DNA from: Mycolicibacterium sarraceniae
Lineage (GTDB): Bacteria; Actinomycetota; Actinomycetes; Mycobacteriales; Mycobacteriaceae
NCBI RefSeq assembly: GCF_010731875.1
Contig: NZ_AP022595.1
Coordinates: 434,001-498,000, forward strand
Reading direction: 5' to 3'
Length of the DNA: 64,000 nt
The notes beneath the pieces were generated by a model that ran no database searches, was not told the origin of the DNA, and saw only the letters and a list, made by a program, of their open reading frames with translations. The position numbers and the translations under genes were made by a program. Below, in pieces: positions 1 through 9,500 of the stretch (the stretch's first letter is position 1; each line of letters starts with the position of its first letter).

Positions 1-218
1 GTTTTGCGGTACACGCCACCCAGCAGGGCGACGCGGTGTTCCTCACCGGAGGTGATCAGCAGAGCTGGGTGCGGGTGGTGGTGCGACCGTCAGGCACCGA
101 GCCGAAAGTCAAGTGCTACACCGAGGTTCGCCAGAAAGTCGGCGCGGATCTGGCCGATGCGCGCCGGGGTGCGGCCGCCGTACAGGACAGGCTGCTGGAA
201 TCCATCCGGACCTGGTAG
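1..218 (+). CDS. pmmB: Phosphomannomutase/phosphoglucomutase, C-terminal end (partial)
   Basis: The gene enters from the left edge and only the last ~71 codons are present (frame begins at base 3, TAG at 216-218). The visible segment carries RPSGTEPKVKCYTE, the phosphate-binding loop of domain 4 in alpha-D-phosphohexomutases, which interconvert sugar 6- and 1-phosphates. In mycobacteria this supplies mannose-1-phosphate/glucose-1-phosphate for glycan and lipoglycan synthesis in the cytoplasm. The PmmB assignment rests on this motif plus the neighbouring upp and Rv3311-like genes, which follow the M. tuberculosis order. It is convergent with upp, with no base between the two stop codons. Substrate preference cannot be judged from this fragment. 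Confidence 0.85.
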   Translation, partial: FAVHATQQGDAVFLTGGDQQSWVRVVVRPSGTEPKVKCYTEVRQKVGADLADARRGAAAVQDRLLESIRTW

Positions 219-842
219 TCAGCGCGGCCCGAACTGGCGGTCCCCGGCGTCGCCCAGTCCGGGCACGATGTAGGCGATCTCATTGAGTCCGTCGTCGATG
301 GTGGCGGTGAACAGCCGAGCGTTCGGGGCGACTTGCTGCAACGCGGCAATCCCTTCCGGTGCGCACACCACACACACCACGGTGATGTCACGGGCGCCAC
401 GCTCGTGCAGCAGTCCGATCGTGTAGGCCATCGAGCCGCCGGTGGCCAGCATCGGGTCAAGCACCATGACGGGCTGGGCGCTCAAATCGTCGGGCAGTGA
501 CTCCAGGTAGGGCGTCGGCAGATGGGTGGTCTCGTCACGGGCCACGCCAACGAAACCGACCTGCGCCTCGGGGATCAGCCTGCTCGCCTGGTCGACCATC
601 CCGAGCCCCGCCCGCAGCACCGGTACCAGCAGCGGTGGGGCGGCCAGACGTGAGCCGGTGGTGTGCGCCATCGGGGTGTGGATCGCGACATCCTCGCACG
701 CCGCGTCGCGCAGGGCTTCGTAGACCAGCATGTGAGTCAGCTCCGCAAGTGCGGAACGGAAGGCGGCGTTTTCGGTGCGCTCGTCGCGCAGGGTGGTCAG
801 CCGTGCCTTAGCCAGTGGGTGGTCGATCACGCGCACATCCAT
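219..842 (-). CDS. upp: Uracil phosphoribosyltransferase
   Basis: Converts uracil and PRPP to UMP in pyrimidine salvage (cytoplasm). The 207-residue product, starting at the ATG at 842, has the family length and shows the PRPP-binding loop [12 protein letters not shown] (residues 125-136) and the C-terminal uracil-binding segment [11 protein letters not shown] (195-205). The reading frame stays open upstream to 1160, but that extension lies antisense to the next gene and has no family similarity, so the ATG giving [10 protein letters not shown] is chosen. It is divergent from the Rv3311-like gene across ~60 bases. Its salvage role fits the add-deoA-cdd operon 9 kb away, which releases free bases. 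Confidence 0.96.
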   Translation of the reverse strand: MDVRVIDHPLAKARLTTLRDERTENAAFRSALAELTHMLVYEALRDAACEDVAIHTPMAHTTGSRLAAPPLLVPVLRAGLGMVDQASRLIPEAQVGFVGVARDETTHLPTPYLESLPDDLSAQPVMVLDPMLATGGSMAYTIGLLHERGARDITVVCVVCAPEGIAALQQVAPNARLFTATIDDGLNEIAYIVPGLGDAGDRQFGPR

Positions 843-902
843 GCGCAGAGACTGTAGCGGGGGGCAGGTTACCCGCCAGCAAGCGTCGTTAGGCTGTGCG
901 GC

Positions 903-2180
903 ATGGCTGCTGAGCTCGTTCCGGTTCGCATTGGCGTGACCGCTGGTGACCTGTACACGTTGTGGGCGCCCCGGTGGCGCGACGGCGGCGACGAATGGGA
1001 GGCGTTCCTCGGCAAGGACGAGGACCTCTTCGCCTTCGAGTCGGTGGCCGACCTGGTCGCATTCGTGCGGACCAACACCGATAACGACCTGGCCGATCAC
1101 CCGGCGTGGGAGGACCTGACCGCGGCTAACGCCCACAAGCTGACGCCGAAGGACAATCACAAGGTCGACCTCGCGTCCGTCGAAGAGCTGCTGTCGGAGA
1201 AGCCCACCGAAGAGTCGGTGACCGCGCTGGCCAACACCATGGCCGTCGTCTCCTCGATCGGTTCGGTATGCGAGCTGCCCCCCGTGACGCGGTTCTTCAA
1301 CGGCAACCCCAACCTGGGGCTGCTCTCCGGCGGGTTCGAGCAGTTCAATGGCAAGGCCGGACTGAAGCGCTGGAGCGTGGTCGGCGAGATCGTCGGCCGC
1401 GGGTGGGACAGCGTGCTGGCCGCCGTCGACGAGGTGATCACCAGCCCCGAGGTCAACGAGCGGGCCGCCACGCTGGCCGCCGCCGAGCTCGAGGAGCCGT
1501 ACGAGGAAGAGATCGACGAGCCGGCCGACCTCGAGATCGACCAGGACGCCACCGGTGACGCCGACGAGGACTCGGACGACGAGGAGACCGCGGTCGAGCG
1601 GGCGCCGCAGGATGCCGTGGTGCTCGGCGGCAACGCGGACTTCTGGGCCGAGGTCGGTATCGATCCGATCCGCATCACGATCGGCTCAGGAACCGTGTAC
1701 ACGCTGCGCTGCTACTTCGATGATCGACCGATCTTCCTGGGCCGTAACGGCAGGATCAGCGTGTTTGGCTCGGAGCGCACGCTGGCCCGATCACTGGCCG
1801 ACCAGCGCGACCACGATCTGGCCGACCTGAGCACCTACGACGACATCCACACCGCCGCCACCGACGGCTCACTGCGGGTTGATGTCACCGAGGAAAACAT
1901 CTACATGCTGACGGGGCTGTCGGACGATATCTCCGACGGGCCCGACACGATCGACCGCGATCAGCTCGAGCTGGCCATCGAATTCGTCCGCGATGTCGGC
2001 GAGTACTCCGAGGAGGACCTCGTCGACCGGCTGCTGGGCGAGGACCACCCGCTCGGCACGTTGGTCGATTACGTGCTCGATCCTGACGGCAACTCCCGCC
2101 CGGCCGGGCCCTACGCGGCCGCGGTGAAGGAGTGGGAAGAGATCGAGCGGTTCGTCGAGTCGCGGCTGCGCCGCGAGTAA
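903..2180 (+). CDS. Conserved mycobacterial protein, Rv3311-like
   Basis: A 425-residue cytoplasmic protein with no signal peptide or membrane segment. It opens with [29 protein letters not shown] and, to me, looks like the Rv3311 family by sequence and by position after upp. Two similar halves can be seen: residues ~10-75 (GDLYTLWAP, then [12 protein letters not shown]) and ~260-330 (GTVYTLRCY, then [11 protein letters not shown]), separated by a very acidic linker at ~195-235. This suggests an internal duplication of a small domain. Function is unknown. Its stop codon directly abuts the stop of the convergent PE-PPE gene. No catalytic motif is recognised. Confidence 0.8.
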   Translation: MAAELVPVRIGVTAGDLYTLWAPRWRDGGDEWEAFLGKDEDLFAFESVADLVAFVRTNTDNDLADHPAWEDLTAANAHKLTPKDNHKVDLASVEELLSEKPTEESVTALANTMAVVSSIGSVCELPPVTRFFNGNPNLGLLSGGFEQFNGKAGLKRWSVVGEIVGRGWDSVLAAVDEVITSPEVNERAATLAAAELEEPYEEEIDEPADLEIDQDATGDADEDSDDEETAVERAPQDAVVLGGNADFWAEVGIDPIRITIGSGTVYTLRCYFDDRPIFLGRNGRISVFGSERTLARSLADQRDHDLADLSTYDDIHTAATDGSLRVDVTEENIYMLTGLSDDISDGPDTIDRDQLELAIEFVRDVGEYSEEDLVDRLLGEDHPLGTLVDYVLDPDGNSRPAGPYAAAVKEWEEIERFVESRLRRE

Positions 2181-3647
2181 CTAGCTCGCGCCGGCGCCGG
2201 CCTTCGCGCGCTTGGCGGCGCTGGCGCCGCCGCGCTGTGACGACTTGGCGTCGCTCTTCGTGTCGCTGTCCTTGGACTCGCTGGCTGCCGCGCTGTCCTT
2301 GGACTCGCTGGCTGCCGCTGAGGTCTTGGCTGCAGTCTTCGGCACCGCTGCCTTCGTGGCCGTGGCCGATTTCGTGGCCGGACTCGACTTCTTGGCCGCC
2401 GCATCGGTAGCGGTCGCGTCAGCCGTGTCAGTGGCCGTTTGCTTGGCTGCCGCAGTGGTCGTCGGCTCGGTGGTCTCAGGGGTGGTGTAGGTGACGCCCA
2501 CACCGCCCACGCCGTAGGGCCCGGGCCGCGTCGTCCGGAACGGCCGCACACCGAACAGATCCTGGATGCCGTTGTCCAAGCCGGTCGGGATCGAGATGGC
2601 CAGGTTCTGGACGAATTTGATCGGGTTCGGCAGGTAGAAGATGTTCCACGACGTCGGTACGCCCGGGCTGGTGGTGCGGTCGTAGGCCGATTCGACCATC
2701 ACGCGCAGCGGAGCGTCCAGGGTGTCGGCCAACGCATGACCCAGGGTTCCGAAGTTGTTCAGCGGCATCAGCAGCGGAAGCACCGGCGTGGAGATCATGT
2801 AGTAGTGCGTATCGCCGTACTGCCCTTGGTCGATGACGCCCGGCTGGGTCAACGTGCTGTCGTCGTAGGTGCCGCCGAGGTGCAGGTAATCGATGCCCGC
2901 CATCGCGTTCGCGACCGCCAACAGGTTGAGCGGGTTGACCGGGAAGTCCGACCAACCGTCGTACTCGGCGGCGACGTCGACCGTGTCGTACTGGGTGTCT
3001 GTCGGGGTCGATCCGTTGAAGGTGGCACCGCCGAAGGGCAGGAACGACGGGATCGTGACGCCTTCGGGCCCGCGCGCGAGGAATCCGCCGTTCGGGCGGT
3101 TGCCGTTGGTGATCAGCACGAAGCTGACGTCAGGGCCTTGACCGGGATCGTATTCGGCTGCCAGGGCCCGCTTTTCGAGCGTCGCGACCGTGGAGCTCTG
3201 CGAGAAGCCGTACACCACGAACGTGTCGCCGACGGCCGGCGCCACCGAGCCCACCTGGTCGTTGTAATCGCACGACGTGGCCTTGATGCAGTTGTCCAAG
3301 TTCTGGCGCCCCAGGGCGACCGACTGATCAAAGGTCAACGTGCCCGTGTTCGGGGCGAATTGTTCGGGGGTGATGACGCCGACCGAGTTGTAGGGACCCG
3401 ACGGGATACCGGTGCCCAGCGCCGACGCGGGGTCGACGTAGTTGCCGACCGCACTGGTGTAGTTCTGGACGAACTCGTTCGTATCTTCGGTCGGCGACAG
3501 CGAATGCCCCGTGCCGCCCAGCACGAGAACCGTGGTGCCTGTGAGCACAAGCTTGAGGGCAGCGGTCGGGGTCGTGGCCAGGACGACGGACAGGAACACT
3601 GCGAGTGCGGCGACCGCCGCTGCGGTGCTACGAGCCGCTAGGCGCAT
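2181..3647 (-). CDS. Secreted PE-PPE domain alpha/beta hydrolase with Ala/Lys/Ser-rich tail
   Basis: A 488-residue protein. Residues ~1-40 form an arginine-led hydrophobic segment that is a probable signal peptide or anchor. The body (~40-390) resembles the PE-PPE domain, a serine esterase-like alpha/beta hydrolase: LVLGGTGHSL near 42-50, the nucleophile-elbow sequence GFSQSS (147-152, GxSxS) and the segment DTHYYMIS. It lacks an N-terminal PE or PPE helical domain, so it is the stand-alone type seen in mycobacteria. Residues ~395-488 are a low-complexity Ala/Thr/Lys/Ser tail with an exact internal duplication. The likely site of action is the cell envelope or exterior. Substrate is unknown; cutinase or lipase-like activity on acyl esters is the family expectation. 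Confidence 0.85.
   Translation of the reverse strand: MRLAARSTAAAVAALAVFLSVVLATTPTAALKLVLTGTTVLVLGGTGHSLSPTEDTNEFVQNYTSAVGNYVDPASALGTGIPSGPYNSVGVITPEQFAPNTGTLTFDQSVALGRQNLDNCIKATSCDYNDQVGSVAPAVGDTFVVYGFSQSSTVATLEKRALAAEYDPGQGPDVSFVLITNGNRPNGGFLARGPEGVTIPSFLPFGGATFNGSTPTDTQYDTVDVAAEYDGWSDFPVNPLNLLAVANAMAGIDYLHLGGTYDDSTLTQPGVIDQGQYGDTHYYMISTPVLPLLMPLNNFGTLGHALADTLDAPLRVMVESAYDRTTSPGVPTSWNIFYLPNPIKFVQNLAISIPTGLDNGIQDLFGVRPFRTTRPGPYGVGGVGVTYTTPETTEPTTTAAAKQTATDTADATATDAAAKKSSPATKSATATKAAVPKTAAKTSAAASESKDSAAASESKDSDTKSDAKSSQRGGASAAKRAKAGAGAS
2265..2318 (-). repeat. 27-bp perfect tandem duplication in PE-PPE tail
   Basis: Two identical adjacent 27-base copies (2265-2291 and 2292-2318) lie within the tail-coding part of the PE-PPE gene, adding a second SKDSAAASE-type unit in frame. 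Length is a multiple of three, so copy number may vary without breaking the frame. Confidence 0.85.
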
Positions 3648-3949
3648 ATCGGGCTACTTCCCTCTTCCCACCAACACCGAGCACGACGAACCGGCGCACC
3701 CGCCCCCGACTAGGCTTGGAGGACTCTATCAGCAAACGCAATTCTAGACACCTGGCCCCTAGCCCATCGGCAGCAGATTTGGCGTTGGCGCGTCCAGCCA
3801 GGAAGCAACCAGTGAGGAAAACCGGGGTAAACCCGCGCTACGTCGACACGAAGCGGCCGGCCCACATTGACATCGACGTCGTTTCCCCGCAAACCAACCC
3901 CGGCGGAATGCTAACCTTCTGAAAACGACAACCGTGGGGTGACAATTCA
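3648..3949. other. Intergenic region between divergent genes
   Basis: About 300 bases between the PE-PPE gene (minus) and the methyltransferase gene (plus). It should hold both promoters. It contains locally AT-richer patches (for example around 3720-3750) but no hairpin, tRNA or gene that I can support. Confidence 0.5.
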
Positions 3950-4549
3950 GTGAGCCGAGTGCACATCCCGAAGTTGGGGATTATCGCCGCACTGCGCCAA
4001 AAGACTGACGTCAAGCGCTGGGCCGACACCCGGAACCTCTATTCGGAATGGGAACCGCGGACCCAACGGGCCGCTGAGCTGATCCCAGAAGGCAGCCGGG
4101 TGATCGAGTTCGGCGCGGGCACCCGGGCCATCGAAAAGCACCTCGCCCCGTCGTGCACCTACACACCATCCGATCTCGTCGACCGGGGCCCGGGAACCAT
4201 CGTCTGCGATCTCAACGAGCGCCCCCTGCCCAATCTGGGCAAGGACACTTACGACGTCGCCGTCATCATGGGTGTTCTCGAGTACCTGCGCGACGTGCCC
4301 TCGGTGCTCGACTGGCTGTCGGCGTTCGTCCCGCGCGCGGTGATCTCCTACGGCTGCCCGGACAGCAATGACCAGTTCCGGCGCACCAAGCTCGGGGCAG
4401 TCGACCGGATCAGCCGAGGCTGGCTGAACAGCTACCTCGAAGAAGACATCCGGACGCTCTTCCGGGACCGTGGCTACACCAGCGTGCACGAAGAGAACTG
4501 GGCAAACGTCGATGGCTATCAGCACCGGCTGTTCGTCTTCGCCAAGTAA
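3950..4549 (+). CDS. Class I SAM-dependent methyltransferase
   Basis: A 199-residue putative methyltransferase. Motif I, VIEFGAGTRA (51-60), has the acidic-x-G-x-G signature for SAM binding; the usual post-I acidic region and DVAVIMGVLEYL (motif IV-like) follow. The fold is of the small MetW/UbiE-like type, and the substrate is not evident. The GTG start at 3950 is preceded by GGGGTGA. It is the first of three plus-strand genes (methyltransferase, PhyH-type dioxygenase, Gfo/Idh oxidoreductase). A 119-base gap with a weak hairpin separates it from the second, so co-transcription is not certain. The context suggests modification of a sugar or lipid, but this is inference. Confidence 0.75.
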   Translation: MSRVHIPKLGIIAALRQKTDVKRWADTRNLYSEWEPRTQRAAELIPEGSRVIEFGAGTRAIEKHLAPSCTYTPSDLVDRGPGTIVCDLNERPLPNLGKDTYDVAVIMGVLEYLRDVPSVLDWLSAFVPRAVISYGCPDSNDQFRRTKLGAVDRISRGWLNSYLEEDIRTLFRDRGYTSVHEENWANVDGYQHRLFVFAK

Positions 4550-4567
4550 GCCAGGTAATCGGCCCCC

Positions 4568-4598
4568 GCCACCTCGTCACTTTCCGGTTTCAGGTGGC
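4568..4598 (+). terminator. Possible hairpin after methyltransferase gene
   Basis: Inverted repeat GCCACCT (4568-4574) and AGGTGGC (4592-4598) with a 17-base loop, just after the methyltransferase stop. There is no T-run, as is common in mycobacteria, so termination is only a guess. Confidence 0.25.
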
Positions 4599-4668
4599 CT
4601 CCGGACCTCGCAGCCAGCACCGATAGCCTGTAGCGTGAGATTTCGGATTTCAGAGGGAGGTATCACTG

Positions 4669-5514
4669 GTGACGTCGACACTGGCTTTGACCGACCTGCT
4701 GGCAAACCAGGGCATCGCCGATTTGACCGGACTTTGGCCGGTCGAGATGGTCGAAGACTGGAATCGCCGCCTCGATCCGATCTTCGCTGGAACCGATGGT
4801 GAACGACGGTCCTACGCGAGTGCGGACTCACTGGCCGAGACCGGGATCTTCGCCGAGTTGTTCAGCGAGCCCGTTCGTCAGGTCATCGCCGGCATTCACC
4901 CGACCGCCCTGCTGTACCACTGCCACAGCTACGAGATCGCCGCCAATCAGGGCAGACCGCACATTCACCGCGACAAACCGCTGGGCTGGCACCGCGACAC
5001 CGAGACGATCGGCGCTTACACCGTCGACTTCCCGTCGTTCATCAGCATCTTCATCCTGCTGTCACCGGTCGGCAGCGGGGACGGCGCGTTCGAGTTCTAC
5101 CCGCACCGACCCAACAACGGGATGCGCCCGGGCGGCGACGCGGTCGAATTGGTCGGCCCGGTCGGCACGGCCGCGATGTGGAACCGCTCCTACTTCCACC
5201 GCGCGTCTCCGAACCGGGGCGCGCTGCGTCGGCGCGTGCTGAAGGTCTCGTTCCAGCCCGCCGGCCTGCCCAACGACCGGATCGGACTGCCCGAGTTTTC
5301 CGATGCCCGCGCCCACCTGACCGATCCGGCCCTGCTCGCCCTGATCGACGAGAGTCGGGTGGGAACCACCAGCCCGTTGCAGGACCGCGGTGAGATCCCG
5401 GCTGGCACCCCGCTGCCGCCGACCACGAAGAACCAGCTGTCGCGGGCGCAGGCTACCTACATCCGCGCCCAGACCGTCGGGTTTCGGGTGCTGGCCGCCG
5501 CGGGCGTTGTGTGA
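4669..5514 (+). CDS. Phytanoyl-CoA dioxygenase (PhyH)-like Fe(II)/2-oxoglutarate oxygenase
   Basis: A 281-residue protein with the layout of PhyH-family non-haem iron oxygenases: a first iron ligand pair in GWHRDTE (His108, Asp110), a double-stranded beta-helix core, and a distal YFHRASPN segment (His177) followed by an Arg-rich stretch (187-189) that could bind 2-oxoglutarate. A second HIHRD at 98-102 just before is an alternative metal site. A strong GGAGG (4656-4660) eight bases before the GTG at 4669 sets the start. The stop overlaps the start of the following oxidoreductase gene (GTGA), implying translational coupling. Substrate is unknown; hydroxylation of a lipid or sugar-linked compound is inferred from neighbours only. 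Confidence 0.75.
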   Translation: MTSTLALTDLLANQGIADLTGLWPVEMVEDWNRRLDPIFAGTDGERRSYASADSLAETGIFAELFSEPVRQVIAGIHPTALLYHCHSYEIAANQGRPHIHRDKPLGWHRDTETIGAYTVDFPSFISIFILLSPVGSGDGAFEFYPHRPNNGMRPGGDAVELVGPVGTAAMWNRSYFHRASPNRGALRRRVLKVSFQPAGLPNDRIGLPEFSDARAHLTDPALLALIDESRVGTTSPLQDRGEIPAGTPLPPTTKNQLSRAQATYIRAQTVGFRVLAAAGVV

Positions 5515-6533
5515 CGCAGCCCAGTAGCCGGCTGCGGGCGCTCGTCGTCGGCTCCGGACACCGAGTTCGCAACGCATTCTTGCCTGCGTTGAATCTGCTG
5601 GATTCCCACGTCGAGGTCGTCGGGATTCACTCCCGCACATACGAGAACGCACGCCGCGCGGGCGAGCGTTGGGGTGTCGAGGCGATCGAAGACCCGCGCG
5701 TCTTACGCCCGGGAGACATCGACGTGGCGCTGGTGTCAGTGACGGTGACCAACAACGTCGCCGTGTTGAAATCGATTGCTCACCTTGCCCCCGGCGCGGC
5801 GCTGGTGATCGATACCCCCGGCATGGGACGTCTCGACGATCTCGCGAGGCTGACCCAATTCCGGAAATGGGCCCAGATCCGGGTCGGCGAAGACTTCATG
5901 AATATGCCGCAGTACCGCTTGGTCGGCGATGCCATCCGAGCCGGTGCACTCGGCGATGTCTCCCGAATCTCGATGTCCGAGATGGGATATCGCTACCACG
6001 CATTGGCACTGCTGAGGTCCTGGCTGGGCCTCCTGCCGCCGAGTTCGGCTCGCAGTCAACGCATTCCGGGCGGCGTCAACATCTCCTACCGCTTCAAGGG
6101 CGGCAAGGTCGGCGAGGTCAGCGAACCCTACCGGCAGGGCGTGGGATCCTTCGCCGTGACCGGTAGCCGGGCCGTGCTGACCGGACATCCCATGGGCAAT
6201 GAGATCCGAGACGCGCCGGGCGCCAGGCTTGTTCGCCTCGAAGGCGACGCTGGCCTGACCGGGTTTGCGATCGACGGACTCGAGACACCGATGACGATCG
6301 ATCTTTCGCATCACGCAACGCTGGCCGCCATGGGACTAGAGGACGACTCCGAGTTCAACCTGCTCCGCATCGACGGTCTGAGCCAGGTGATCTCGTCGCT
6401 GTGGAACGCCGACCCGGTCAACAGCCGCTACCACCTTGAGGATGCCGTCGCCGACAACCTGGTCAGCTTCGCCGCACGCGGCATCCCCTGGCTGCCGGCA
6501 GCGGCTATTCGACTTCGGGGTGCAGGTCGGTAG
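5511..6533 (+). CDS. Gfo/Idh/MocA-like oxidoreductase
   Basis: A 340-residue protein beginning with a Rossmann segment (ALVVGSGHRVRNAFLPAL, residues ~10-27) and an IHSRT stretch typical of NAD(P)-binding Gfo/Idh/MocA proteins, followed by VALVSVTVTNN and a substrate domain. Members oxidise or reduce sugar-like substrates. The GTG start overlaps the stop of the PhyH-like gene by four bases, so the two are very probably one operon. Its last 29 bases overlap the end of the convergent mmpL gene. The usual EKP catalytic lysine motif is not clear here (the equivalent region reads VIDTPGMGRLDD), so activity is uncertain and the protein may be a divergent or non-enzymatic family member. Confidence 0.65.
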   Translation: MTQPSSRLRALVVGSGHRVRNAFLPALNLLDSHVEVVGIHSRTYENARRAGERWGVEAIEDPRVLRPGDIDVALVSVTVTNNVAVLKSIAHLAPGAALVIDTPGMGRLDDLARLTQFRKWAQIRVGEDFMNMPQYRLVGDAIRAGALGDVSRISMSEMGYRYHALALLRSWLGLLPPSSARSQRIPGGVNISYRFKGGKVGEVSEPYRQGVGSFAVTGSRAVLTGHPMGNEIRDAPGARLVRLEGDAGLTGFAIDGLETPMTIDLSHHATLAAMGLEDDSEFNLLRIDGLSQVISSLWNADPVNSRYHLEDAVADNLVSFAARGIPWLPAAAIRLRGAGR

Positions 6534-9500
6534 GAGGCTCATCCTCGTCGAACTCGTCGAACTCGTCGAACTCTTCGGTCATCTCTTCCACCGGTTCGTC
6601 GTCGAGCACCGCGACCGCCGTCGCAGCGGCGGCAGCGGCAGCCGCCTTCGCGGCCGCGATCTTGACGCGTGGCGGCTTGGAGGGCCACCAGTTGGCGTCG
6701 CCGACAAGCACGCACGCCGCCGGCACCGTGAGGGTGCGCACCAGGAACGTGTCCAGCAGCAGACCGACGCCGATCACGAAACCGATCTGAGCTGCCGTGA
6801 GAATGCTGCTGACGGTCAGCGCCATCATCGACGCCGCAAAGATGAGACCCGCCGAGGTGATCACCCCGCCGGTCGCGCCCACGGTGCGGATAACTGCCGA
6901 GCGCACACCGTATTTCGCCTCATCGCGAATGCGTGAGATCAACAGCAGGTTGTAATCGGCGCCGACAGCGACGAGCACCATGAATGCCATTCCCGGCACA
7001 CCCCAGGCCAATTCCTCACCGAGGATGAATTGGAACAGCACGACGCCGATGCCCAACGCAGCGCCATACGAAAGAATTACGGAGAGCACCAGATACAGCG
7101 GTGCGACGAGTGAACGCAGCAGCACGAACAGAATCAGGAAGACGACGGCCAGCGTCATGAACAAGATGTAGATGAAGTCGGAGTCGTAGTAATCCCGGAC
7201 GTTGGCGTTAATCGAAGAGAACCCGACCATCGAAATCTGCGCACCGGCCAGCTGGGTATTGGGCCGTGCCTCGTTCGCGGTGTCGACGATGTCTTTGACC
7301 TGATCCATCGCCTCGATGCCGAACGGATTGAGTGCCGTCTGAATCAGATACCGCGCCGAATGCCCGTCCGCGGAGACAAACAGATTAGCGGCCTTCTTGA
7401 ACTCGTCCATCGTCAACACTTGCGGCGGGATGTAGAAGCCCGACATCGGCGGGTCGGTGGCCTCTCGCTTCATCGCCAACAGGAATGACGAAGCCTGATC
7501 AAGGCCCGCTCCGATGTTGCGAGTCTGGTCGACAAGGGTTTGTACACCCAGCGCGAGTTGGCGACTCGCGTCGGCGAGCTGGTTGGCGCCCGTGACCGCG
7601 TCGTTGAGTTTTTTCTCGACGCCGCCCGGTTGGCCGACCCCGAGCGCACGGGCGGCCGACGTCGCCTTCTGCACATCAGCGCTGAGCTGGCGCACTGACT
7701 CGTCAAGTTTCTGCGCCCCATCTGTGGCGGACAGTTCGCGGGCGAATGCCTCGATGGCATGGACAGCCGGGGTGTTACTGACGTCGACGATCTTCTGCAG
7801 GTCCGACCGTGAGTTGACGCAGGCCGGGTCCGCATCGCACTGCGGACTGACATTGAGCGCGAGGACCATCGGGGTGGCCCAGTCGCTGATGCTCGTCACC
7901 CGCAGAATGCTGACGCCCAGCGAATCGCCCAGCGTCCGCATATTGGTCACCAAGGAGGCGGTCTTGTCGATCTGGTCCAGGGTCTTGGATCCACCGTATT
8001 TCTGCGACATGGCGTCCAGCGCACTGGTCAGCCCGCGGACACTGGCGATCGATCCCACGACCTGGGTGCGGATCTGACCCAGCACGTCGGCCATTTTGCC
8101 GGCGCCACCCGAGAGCAAGGACAAGTTGTCGTCGTTGGAGTGGATGAGGGTGGACGCATCGCCGAGCTTGGCGCCTACCTCACCTGCCTGATAAGTGGTC
8201 TTTGCCTGCTCGAGCACCTGGCCGGTGGGCCTGGTGATACCGCGGACCATGTCGATATTGGGCAGCTGCGCCACGCGTTCGGCCATCTGTTCCATGTCGG
8301 CCAGCGCCTTGGGGGTGCGCAGGTCGTTCGGGGATTGGATGAAAAGGAACTGTTGCAACGTGCTGCTAATCGGGAAGTGCTTGTCCATCACCTGGTAGGA
8401 GCGGTTGCTCGCGGAGTCCTGGGGCAGGTTCTTACGATCGTCGTAGTTGAACTTCATCACCGACGTGGTGGCGGCCAAAGCACCCAGGATCACGACGCTG
8501 GTCACCAGCAACGCGACGGGCCGGCGGACGATCAGGACGCCGGATCGCCGCCACAGACGGCCGGTGATATCGCGTCGCTGTTTGATCCATCCCCGCCGGC
8601 CGGCCAGCACGATGAATGATGGGAGCAGGGTGATCGACGCCAGGAAGCCGACGAAGATCGTCACCGCCAAGGCCGGCCCGACGGTGGAGAAGATGGCCAG
8701 TTTGGTGAAGGACATCCCCAGGAAAGTGATGGCGACGGTGCCCGCCGAGCCGGCGATCACCTCCCCGATCGAGACCAGCGCTTCGACCAGGGCGTCGTCG
8801 GACCCCATCCCGGTCTTGGTGAGCTCCTGATATCGGCTATACAAAAAGACGCCGTAGTCCACACCAGCGCCCATGATCATGCCGGTCATCAACATGATCG
8901 TCTGCGGGCCCAGCGCCAACCCGAGTTCACCGAGACCGGCTACGGCCTGCTGTGCGACCACCAGCGAAATGCCGATGGTGATCAGCGGCATCAGCATGGC
9001 GATCAGGCTGCGATACACGAGGATCAGGATCACGAACACCAGCCCGACGGTGGCGATCTCGATCATGTGCTGGTCGCGCGCGCCGATGACGTTCATGTCC
9101 TCGATGGTCGAGGCGCCGCCCACTACGTTGACCTTCAGCGTCGAGTTCGTGGTCTCCTCGCCGACGATCTTCATGACGGCGCGATAGGAGTCCTGGCCGT
9201 CAGGGGCGCCCATCGTGCCGGCCATACTGACCGGCAGGTTCCAGGCTTTCTGGTCCTTACTGGTCATCACCCCTTTGAGTTCCGGGATGTGGACGAAATC
9301 CTGGAGCGACGTGACGTGCTTGGTGTCGTCTTTGAGCTTGTCGACGAGCCGGCGATAGGTCTCCTCGTCGGCCGGCGTCAGTCCGTTCTCGTTGCTGAGG
9401 ATGATCGCGGCGAAATTGCCCGCGTTGGCCTCATGGAACGCGTCCTGCATCTCGCGCACCGACACCAACACCGGAGCGTCTTGGGGCAGGAAACCCGGGG

